The notes below the pieces were generated by a model, which was not told the origin of the DNA, made no database searches, and saw only the letters and a program-made list of their open reading frames with translations. The position numbers were made by a program, and so were the translations under genes. Positions 30,532 to 36,325 of a stretch of DNA of 36,325 nucleotides are shown here, piece by piece (positions within the stretch are counted from its first letter, which is position 1; each line of letters opens with the position of its first letter). The stretch is from Oscillospiraceae bacterium. Lineage in GTDB: Bacteria > Bacillota > Clostridia > Oscillospirales > Oscillospiraceae. The DNA is taken from contig JAAWQS010000025.1 of NCBI GenBank assembly GCA_022800665.1, positions 1-36,325 of the forward strand, given 5' to 3'.

Positions 30532-31394
30532 CAGGGGGATGCCTCCGGAATCGCGGTGAAATACCTCACCAGGTACCGCATGAACCGCTCCAACGCCGGG
30601 TGCGGCTGCCGGGCCGGATTTGCCCGCATATAGACATTGCGGTAAATCTGGGGCTGGCGGAAGGGCAGGAAGGTCAGGCTGTCGCTGGAGTAGACCCGCC
30701 AGGTCTGGACCGGCCAGAAGGTAATGCCCAGCCCCCGCTGCACCAGCATCCGGACCAGGAAGGGACTGTCGCACTCGAAATCCACCTCCAGCTTAAATCC
30801 GGAGGCGGTACACAGCCGCTCGATCTGCTCCCGCAGCAGCTGGTCTTCGGTGGGCATCACAATCGGCTCTCGTCCCAGCAGCTCCAGTTCGGCCTCCTTG
30901 TGGAGGCTGAGGGGGGAGGAGACCGGGATTGCCAGCATGATCTCCTCCCGTGTCAGAAACACGGTCCCCATATCGGCAACCTCGTCCGGAGAGGAGAAGA
31001 TGGTGAGATCCGTCTCCTCGCTGCCGGCGGACTGCAAAAGATGGAAACGGGTCTGGGGTTCAATCTGCCGGAACCGGGCCAGAATATCAGGGAGCAGCGC
31101 GGAGGCCGAGAGGACGCGGAGCCGGACCGCATTCTCCTTTTCAGAGGAAAAGGTCTCCGGCAGGGCGTCCACCGCCGAGAGAATCGGCGCAACCTTGGCG
31201 GCAAACAGCCTGCCGTTGGAGCTGAGGCGGATGTGCTTGCCGTTGCGGATAAACAGGTCCGTCTGCAGCTCCGCCTCCAGCCCGGTGATCGCCTTGCTCA
31301 CAGACGATTGGGCGACCATCAGGCGGCGGGATGCCTCGGAGATGTTTTCGCATTTAGCAGCGTAGGAGAAGTAGCGCAGCTGATAAAGTTCCAT
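30531..31394 (-). CDS. LysR-type transcriptional regulator
   Basis: A 287-aa LTTR. Residues 1-60 are the winged HTH (MELYQLRYFSYAAKCENISEAS, VAQSSVSKAITGLEAEL). The effector domain follows as two alpha/beta subdomains (about 88-285). It is divergent from the M20 peptidase-YfcC-AEC operon, the classic arrangement for an LTTR that controls its neighbour; the co-inducer is unknown. The ATG at 31394 is preceded by AAGGAGG. The next 322 bases, up to the peptidase, hold both promoters. Confidence 0.92.
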   Translation of the reverse strand: MELYQLRYFSYAAKCENISEASRRLMVAQSSVSKAITGLEAELQTDLFIRNGKHIRLSSNGRLFAAKVAPILSAVDALPETFSSEKENAVRLRVLSASALLPDILARFRQIEPQTRFHLLQSAGSEETDLTIFSSPDEVADMGTVFLTREEIMLAIPVSSPLSLHKEAELELLGREPIVMPTEDQLLREQIERLCTASGFKLEVDFECDSPFLVRMLVQRGLGITFWPVQTWRVYSSDSLTFLPFRQPQIYRNVYMRANPARQPHPALERFMRYLVRYFTAIPEASP

Positions 31395-31555
31395 AGTTCG
31401 GCCTCCTTGCAAATGAGTATTGGTCCAACGTATCCGGAATTTCATCTATATCAAAAGGGGTAAGCCGGACAACGCCGCCGCACCCGGAGAGGGTCCGTAT
31501 TGTACGGTTTCCCTGCTGAACAATCCTGCTCCCGCCGCATCTCCATTATTTCATT

Positions 31556-31566
31556 ATTATAGCACA
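31556..31566 (-). promoter_or_regulatory. Extended -10 promoter of the LysR gene
   Basis: On the minus strand, TGTGCTATAAT, the same core as at 370 and 16957. There is no clear -35. Confidence 0.5.
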
Positions 31567-31618
31567 TTTTTGCTGTAATGGTAGGCGATTATCCGTTTTT
31601 TTATTATTCATAATTGCT

Positions 31619-31628
31619 ATAACGTTAT
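31619..31628. promoter_or_regulatory. Palindrome between the LysR gene and the peptidase gene
   Basis: ATAACGTTAT is a perfect 10-base palindrome 37 bases upstream of the peptidase -10 and next to the LysR promoter. A candidate LysR operator. The rest of the 322-base intergenic region is AT-rich without a gene. Confidence 0.4.
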
Positions 31629-31661
31629 CAAAAACCGCGAGATACGCCCGCCGGAAATCCA

Positions 31662-31670
31662 TGGTATACT
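31662..31670 (+). promoter_or_regulatory. Promoter of the M20 peptidase operon
   Basis: TATACT (31665-31670) with the extension TGG. There is no good -35, as expected for an activator-dependent promoter. Confidence 0.5.
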
Positions 31671-31716
31671 GTGAGTATCTCCCAAAAAAAGTGTCAAAGA
31701 AAGGAGCGTTTGAGGG

Positions 31717-32910
31717 GTGAATATACAAAAGCAACAGCTGCCGTCCGCATCGGCTTATGTCGAAAACCGAAAGGAGGAAATTCTGAGCCTTCTGCGGGAA
31801 TTTGTGGAGCTGCCCAGCTGCAGCCGGGAGCCGGAGGTCATGCCGGCGGCAGTGGAATGGGTCTGCCGCCTGCTGAGAAACGAGGGGTACCGGGTCCGCA
31901 CCTGGGAGGTGGGCTGCGGCAATTCGCCTGTGATTGTCGCCGACCTGGAGGGACAGGAGGAGGGCCGGCCCGTAATCTTTTCCGGGCACTATGACACGGC
32001 GCTCTACCGGGACCTGTCCGGGCAAAACCCGTTCCGGGTGCAGGACGGCATGGTCTTCGGTACCGGCGTGCTGGATATGAAGGGCGGCATTGTCGTTGCC
32101 CTGTATGCCGTCCGTGCAGCGGTCCAGGCTGGCCTGCGGCGTCCGGTGCGCCTGCTGCTGGCGGGGGACGAGGAGATCAACCATGCGGGCTCCAGGGCCG
32201 CCGGGATTCTCATGGAGGAGGCGGCAGGCGGACTCTGCGCCTTCAATATGGAGACGGGCCTGCGCAGCAACGCGCTGGCGGTTTTCCGAAAGGGCGGTAC
32301 CCGTTGCCGCATCACTGTGACCGGCGTGGAGGCCCACGCGGGGAACGATTTCACCAAGGGCCGCAGCGCCATTGTGGAGATGGCCCGCAAAATAGTGGAG
32401 ATCCACAACCTGACGGACCTCTCCGCAGGTACCACTATGAACATCGGCACCATCCAGGGCGGGACGATCTTCAACGCGGTTCCGGCCAGGTGTGAGATTG
32501 TGGTGGATATGCGGTTTGAGAAAAACGAGGAGATGGAAAAAGCAAAGGAGAATCTGGCGGCGGTCTGCCGGAAGACGTACATCGAGGGGACACAGACCGA
32601 GATGGAGTATATCGACGTCATGCACGTCTTTGAGACCACGGAGGACGGTTTGGCGCTGTGGGACTTCCTGCGGGAAACTGCGGAGGAGGCGGGGCTGCAG
32701 CCGCTGGAGCAGGCCCGTCTGGGCGGCAGCTCTGACGCGGCCTATCTGACCATGGCCGGCGTCCCCACCGTCTGCTCCTGCGGCACAATGGGGGAGTGGA
32801 ACCACACCGTGCGGGAGTACGCCCTGGCAGACTCGCTCTATGAGCGTGCCAAGCTCTTTGCAAACGCGCTTTTGCGCATGGACCGTTTTGAACACAGAAA
32901 TACCCGCTGA
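31717..32910 (+). CDS. M20 family metallopeptidase (carboxypeptidase G2-like)
   Basis: A 397-aa dizinc hydrolase. Metal ligands and base: H91 and D93 (GHYDT), bridging D120 (GVLDMKGG), general base E152 and ligand E153 (AGDEEIN), E179 (NMETG) and H363 (EWNHTVREY). The dimerisation domain is inserted at about residues 190-300 (VTGVEAHAGNDFTKGRSAI). No signal peptide, so it acts in the cytoplasm on an imported amide or dipeptide. The start is GTG, 10 bases after AAGGAG. It is the first gene of an operon with a YfcC transporter (41-base gap) and an AEC transporter. Relatives include glutamate carboxypeptidase and acetylornithine deacetylase; the substrate is not certain. Confidence 0.9.
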   Translation: MNIQKQQLPSASAYVENRKEEILSLLREFVELPSCSREPEVMPAAVEWVCRLLRNEGYRVRTWEVGCGNSPVIVADLEGQEEGRPVIFSGHYDTALYRDLSGQNPFRVQDGMVFGTGVLDMKGGIVVALYAVRAAVQAGLRRPVRLLLAGDEEINHAGSRAAGILMEEAAGGLCAFNMETGLRSNALAVFRKGGTRCRITVTGVEAHAGNDFTKGRSAIVEMARKIVEIHNLTDLSAGTTMNIGTIQGGTIFNAVPARCEIVVDMRFEKNEEMEKAKENLAAVCRKTYIEGTQTEMEYIDVMHVFETTEDGLALWDFLRETAEEAGLQPLEQARLGGSSDAAYLTMAGVPTVCSCGTMGEWNHTVREYALADSLYERAKLFANALLRMDRFEHRNTR

Positions 32911-32951
32911 ATCCGAAATAGCGGCCAGCTACAAAAGAGGAGGAAGAAAAC

Positions 32952-34361
32952 GTGAAAGACCAGAATACGGCGGCAAAAACAAACCGCTCCTTCAAAATGC
33001 CCCACGCATATGTCATTATCGTACTGCTGCTGGCAGTTGTCTCCCTGCTGACCTACTTTATTCCCGCGGGCTCCTACGCCCGCTATGAGGACGAGGCGGG
33101 CCGCAGCGTAGTGGACCCCGGCGCCTTTGCCTATTCGGGGGAATCCAATCCGGTATCCATTCTCCAGATTCCCTCCATGATCGTCAAGGCTATTGAGAAG
33201 AACGCCTCCCTGATCTTTTCCATCATCATTATTGCGGGAGCGCTGGAGATTATACTCTCCACCGGCATGTTCCACGCCTTTTGCAACAAGCTGTCTCGAG
33301 CCTGTGCCAAGAGCGGGAAGGAAATTCTGTTTATTCCCGCCATTACGCTGATCTTTACCCTGATTGGCCTGACCCAGTCCACGGACAAATTTATCGCCTT
33401 CGGCCCTATCGGCGTCATGCTGGCCGTCACCCTGGGCTATGACGCCATTGTGGGGATTGCCATTGTCCTGCTGGGCGTCGGCGTTGGCTTCAGCGTGGGC
33501 GCGCTCCATACCACCACCGCCGTGGCCCAGCAGATTTCCGGTCTGGACCTCTACTCCGGCATCGGGGTGCGGGTTGTTGTCACCATCATTTTCTATTTGA
33601 TTACAACCCTCTACATCTGCCAATACGCCAAGCGGATCAAGGACGACCCCGCCAAGAGCTACCTGCACAATGTGGAAGGCGTGATGGATTTTGACCCCGC
33701 TGAGACGGAAATTGCTATCAACTGGCGTCATTTCCTGGTGCTGGGCATCTTTGCCGCCGGGCTGGGCGTATTGATGTGGGGCTGCCTGAAAAAAGGCTGG
33801 TCCTTCCAGGAGACCTCCATTCTGTTTCTGTGGGTGGGCATCCTCAGCGGTCTGGTCTACGGCATCGGGCCTTCACAGATGTGCAAAACCTTCATCAAGG
33901 GCTGCGGCGGCGCAACCGGCTCGGCGTTGGTGGTGGGCTTCGGCGCGGCGGTCTCCCTGGTACTCAACGAGGCGGGCGTCATTGATACCGTCGTGATGGG
34001 GCTGGCCCAGATGCTCAATGCTGTACCCGGCGCCCTGCGGGGCACGGCTATGTTCGCGGCCAATATCATTATTAACTTCTTCATTCCCTCCGGCAACGGC
34101 CAAGCGGCTGTGGTTATGCCCATTATGGCCCCGCTGTCCGACGTCATCGGCGTTTCCCGGCAGACTGCGGTAATGGCGTTCAAGCTGGGCGACGGTCTGT
34201 GCAACTACGTCCTGCCCCACGCCGCCGCGCTGATGGGCTTCCTGGGCGTCACCGGCGTCCCCTACGACAAGTGGATGAAGTTTATGCTGAAGCTGTTTGC
34301 CATCTGGTTTGCCGCGGGCTGCGTTGTCTGCGCCGTCTGCCAGATCATCGGCTATGTGTGA
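32952..34361 (+). CDS. YfcC family transporter (DcuC/AbgT-like superfamily)
   Basis: A 469-aa integral membrane protein with about 12 hydrophobic segments. It opens with a cytoplasmic basic tail, then MPHAYVIIVLLLAVVSLLTYFIPAGSYARYE, the typical YfcC start. Other hallmarks are the Gly/Ala-rich GIAIVLLGVGVGFSVGALH and the FFIPSGNGQAAVVMPIMAPLSD near the C-terminus. YfcC proteins sit with amino-acid and peptide catabolism genes (often arginine deiminase) and are thought to import amino acids, peptides or dicarboxylates. Here the M20 peptidase in the same operon makes an amino-acid amide or dipeptide the likely cargo. Start GTG, with GGAGGAAG 8 bases upstream. Confidence 0.88.
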   Translation: MKDQNTAAKTNRSFKMPHAYVIIVLLLAVVSLLTYFIPAGSYARYEDEAGRSVVDPGAFAYSGESNPVSILQIPSMIVKAIEKNASLIFSIIIIAGALEIILSTGMFHAFCNKLSRACAKSGKEILFIPAITLIFTLIGLTQSTDKFIAFGPIGVMLAVTLGYDAIVGIAIVLLGVGVGFSVGALHTTTAVAQQISGLDLYSGIGVRVVVTIIFYLITTLYICQYAKRIKDDPAKSYLHNVEGVMDFDPAETEIAINWRHFLVLGIFAAGLGVLMWGCLKKGWSFQETSILFLWVGILSGLVYGIGPSQMCKTFIKGCGGATGSALVVGFGAAVSLVLNEAGVIDTVVMGLAQMLNAVPGALRGTAMFAANIIINFFIPSGNGQAAVVMPIMAPLSDVIGVSRQTAVMAFKLGDGLCNYVLPHAAALMGFLGVTGVPYDKWMKFMLKLFAIWFAAGCVVCAVCQIIGYV

Positions 34362-34389
34362 TCCGGCGGTTCATTGCTGATAAAACGAT

Positions 34390-35304
34390 ATGGAATTAGC
34401 ATTGATTGCACTCCGGCAGACGGCGGTGATGTTTCTGCTGATGGGGATTGGCTGGGCGCTCTGCCGCGGCGGAAAGATCAGCAGGGACGGCAGCAGGGAG
34501 CTGGCAAATCTGCTGCTCTATGTGATTCTTCCCAGCGCCATTTTGAACGCATTCTGCACCGAGTACACGGCTGAAAAAAGCCGCCGCCTGCTCTGCGCCT
34601 TCGGACTCAGTCTGGCAGCCCTGCTGCTGGCGGTTCTGGTTTCCCGGCTGATCTTCCGCAGGCATCCCATCGACCACTTTGGCGCGGCCTTTTCCAACGC
34701 GGGTTTTATGGGCTTGCCCCTGATCCAAGCGCTGCTGGGCAGTGAGGCGGTCATCTACTCCGCCCCCTTCATTGCGCTGTTGAATTTCCTCCAATGGACC
34801 TACGGCGTGTCTGTGCTGACCGGCCAGAAGGGAGGACTGACGCTGCGGAAAACCGTAACAAACCCCATTTTGCTCAGTCTTGCCGCCGGTCTGGCCTGCT
34901 TTTACCTGCGCATCACGCTGCCCGACGTTCTGTCCACAACGGTGTCCTCGGTGGCGGCAATGAACTCGCCGGCTGCCATGATTATCCTCGGCGTCTATCT
35001 GGCGCAGACGGACCTGCGCTCGCTGTTTACAGCCCCCAGGCTGTACGCCAATGCCGCCGTCCGGCTGCTGCTGATCCCTGGTTTGACACTGGCGCTGTTT
35101 GGCCTGCTGCCCGCCTCCTTGCGGGAGGCCCGGCTGGCGCTGCTGATTGCGGCCAGTGCGCCGGTGGGAGCCAACGTGGCCGTTTATGCCCAGCTGAACC
35201 ATTTGGACTATACATATGCCAGCAAAAGCGTGTGTCTGAGCACCCTGCTCTCCATCGGGACTCTGCCGCTGGTAATTGCGCTGGCCGGTCTGTTGTGGCA
35301 GTGA
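34390..35304 (+). CDS. AEC family transporter
   Basis: A 304-aa membrane protein of the auxin efflux carrier family, 10 membrane segments with the internal inverted repeat of the family. Recognisable pieces are NLLLYVILPSAILNAF near the N-terminus, FSNAGFMGLPLIQALLG, MNSPAAMIILGVYLAQTDL, and APVGANVAVYAQ near the C-terminus. In bacteria these carry malonate, malate or other organic acids and amino-acid products. It closes the peptidase operon, 28 bases after yfcC; the ribosome site is poor, suggesting coupled translation or lower expression. A product exporter is a fair guess. Confidence 0.88.
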   Translation: MELALIALRQTAVMFLLMGIGWALCRGGKISRDGSRELANLLLYVILPSAILNAFCTEYTAEKSRRLLCAFGLSLAALLLAVLVSRLIFRRHPIDHFGAAFSNAGFMGLPLIQALLGSEAVIYSAPFIALLNFLQWTYGVSVLTGQKGGLTLRKTVTNPILLSLAAGLACFYLRITLPDVLSTTVSSVAAMNSPAAMIILGVYLAQTDLRSLFTAPRLYANAAVRLLLIPGLTLALFGLLPASLREARLALLIAASAPVGANVAVYAQLNHLDYTYASKSVCLSTLLSIGTLPLVIALAGLLWQ

Positions 35305-35350
35305 GCATACCAGCTGCGGCGGTATGACCAAAGCGGCTGTAGACAAAATA

Positions 35351-35384
35351 AGGCGCTATGCAACCCAAGCGGGAGCATAGCGCC
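35351..35384. terminator. Hairpin after the AEC transporter gene
   Basis: A perfect 11-bp stem AGGCGCTATGC with its complement at 35374-35384. The minus-strand exit is TTATTTTG; the plus side has an A-run, so as a terminator it best fits minus-strand transcription, though no minus gene is seen to its right. It may still end the peptidase operon mRNA by its stem. Confidence 0.5.
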
Positions 35385-35448
35385 TAAAAATATGGTATTG
35401 ACGGGAATAAGTTATCTAATAATATATTATAGCTATATATATCGCTGA

Positions 35449-35802
35449 ATCCAACTTAAGGCAGTCATCGTCGAAATACATCTGATAGAAACCTGTGAAA
35501 GCAATGAGGATTTACGCTTAAAACAAACCGCTTTCACCCGGAAGCGCAGGCTTGGCGCACAAAAGCGCATCTTGCCGCATCGACTGGTAGACGCATTGCA
35601 GCTTGGAATTGATGCTTACTATGATTTTCTCCAGGAAGATCCGGTGAGCAAGCAGGCGTTTTCCAAGGCGCGGTCCAACCTGAATCCAGAATATGTGAGA
35701 AAATTCGCGGATGGAATCGCAGAGATCCATGCGCAGACTTCTGACGCGCCCACCTATGCGGGCATGCGCCTGATTGCCATCGACGGTACGGATATTGCCC
35801 TG
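35449..35802 (+). pseudogene. Truncated IS4-like transposase remnant
   Basis: Open but start-less reading frame containing an IS4-type transposase N-terminal region: QTAFTRKRRLGAQKR, LPHRLVDALQLG, AFSKARSNLNPEYVRKFAD, and the first catalytic-strand Asp in RLIAIDGTDIAL. The alignment stops abruptly at codon 35800-35802; after it comes unrelated sequence that already belongs to the next gene's promoter. The family needs about 250-300 further residues with the second D and E, so this is a dead 3'-truncated copy. The upstream side (35390-35448) is an AT-rich patch with a stop codon just before the frame; I do not find terminal inverted repeats or a target duplication. The remaining stretch 35305-35448 has no gene. 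Confidence 0.75.
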
Positions 35803-35834
35803 GGATTGATTTTATCCCCCAAGGCTATCACTTC

Positions 35835-35864
35835 TGGACAAATACGCTCCACTTGTGTTAATAT
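35835..35864 (+). promoter_or_regulatory. Promoter of the terminal response regulator gene
   Basis: TGGACA (35835-35840), an 18-base spacer and TAATAT (35859-35864) with a TGT extension just before it. Confidence 0.5.
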
Positions 35865-35893
35865 AGGGAAAACGATGAGGCGGTAACAGCCAT

Positions 35894-36325
35894 ATGCAAA
35901 AAATTATGATAATTGAGGATGACCCAGCCATTCGGGAAGAGTTGGCGCTGCTCCTGGAAAACGAGGGGTATGCAACTCTGGTAATTAAGATGTTTACAGA
36001 TATACCTGCTCAAGCAGCGCAGGAACACCCAAACCTTATCCTTTTGGATATCGGACTTCCGGGTAAAGATGGTTTCTCTCTGTGCGCCGCATTGCGGAAA
36101 GTTGTTCCTGCGCCAGTAATTTTTGTTACCAGCCGGGATGCTGGTACGGACGAGGTGCGGGCGCTGAGCCTGGGCGGGGACGACTACATCACCAAGCCAT
36201 ACAGCGTTCCCGTTCTGCTGGCCCGGATCAAGGCGGTTCTGCGCCGGAGCGGCGGCGGACCGGAACAGGCTGATTTGCTGGAGGCCGGTGAACTGCGATT
36301 AAGCCTGACAAAAGGGGTTGTGTCG
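35894..36325 (+). CDS. OmpR-type response regulator, truncated by the window end
   Basis: A frame open from the ATG at 35894 to the last base of the window (144 codons, no stop), so the gene continues beyond it. The receiver domain is complete: D9/D10 (IEDDPAIRE), phosphoacceptor D52 (ILLDIGLPGKDGFSLC), S80 (where Thr/Ser is usual) and K101 (DDYITKPYSV). Residues 112-144 are the linker into a winged-helix output domain (ARIKAVLRRSGGG, then LEAGELRL). This pattern is typical of VanR/BceR-like OmpR regulators, usually followed by a kinase gene and often an ABC exporter; neither is visible. A weak GAGG site lies 13 bases upstream. Confidence 0.85.
   Translation, partial: MQKIMIIEDDPAIREELALLLENEGYATLVIKMFTDIPAQAAQEHPNLILLDIGLPGKDGFSLCAALRKVVPAPVIFVTSRDAGTDEVRALSLGGDDYITKPYSVPVLLARIKAVLRRSGGGPEQADLLEAGELRLSLTKGVVS

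Noticed and set aside
1-36325. CRISPR arrays, tRNA or rRNA genes
   Set aside because: I saw no regularly spaced repeats, no tRNA TPsiC arm (GGTTCGAATCC-like) in a cloverleaf context and no rRNA sequence while reading.

Overview
The window looks like chromosome of a GC-rich, anaerobic, spore-forming Clostridia, most likely an Oscillospiraceae-type gut bacterium. This is an inference from a complete spoVT gene, a reverse rubrerythrin/PerR oxidative-stress cluster, EFR1-type flavodoxin-ferredoxin and acyl-CoA dehydratase activase genes, strong AGGAGG ribosome-binding sites, and protein sequences that read as Firmicutes despite high GC. Most of it is ordinary chromosomal gene content. The right-hand end (after about 35.3 kb) is accessory, with an AT-rich patch and a truncated transposase.

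Layout. 0-2.5 kb: a small unknown protein, a DegV lipid-binding protein, then on the minus strand an MT-A70 adenine methyltransferase beside a broken BglII-family restriction endonuclease (a decayed restriction-modification pair). 2.6-4.2 kb: minus-strand oxidative-stress cluster of a PerR-like regulator, reverse rubrerythrin and a protein with a C-terminal desulforedoxin-like iron site. 4.2-6.3 kb: inositol-monophosphatase family protein and a COG4100 PLP lyase. 6.35-10.05 kb: minus-strand operon of an HscC-like Hsp70, its membrane-anchored J-like protein (four short DY-x-x-L repeats) and a PflX-type radical SAM protein. 10.3-12.9 kb: TPP riboswitch followed by HAD phosphatase, ThiD and an amidohydrolase. 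12.9-16.8 kb: MocA-like nucleotidyltransferase, a tiny P-loop protein, SpoVT behind a sigma-G-like promoter, a sugar-nucleotidyltransferase and an EFR1 ferredoxin. 17.0-21.3 kb: a double acyl-CoA dehydratase activase and its partner, here as two genes.

21.5-30.4 kb is a plausible functional unit: a complete branched-chain amino-acid-type ABC importer (livK-H-M-G-F order, minus strand), an AraC-type response regulator upstream of it, a divergently transcribed soluble histidine kinase with an N-terminal cupin and a Cys-rich PocR-like domain, and an SHMT-family PLP enzyme that lacks several canonical SHMT active-site residues. I infer a sense-import-degrade module for a small amino-acid-like compound. 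30.5-35.3 kb: a LysR regulator divergent from an M20 peptidase, YfcC-family transporter and AEC transporter operon, a second amino-acid/peptide utilisation locus.

The window ends inside an OmpR-type response regulator that lies directly behind the transposase remnant. The most interesting leads are the cupin/PocR kinase with the divergent SHMT, the repeat-bearing J-like partner of HscC, the TPP-riboswitch operon with an unexplained amidohydrolase, and the fossil restriction system with an intact-looking orphan methylase.
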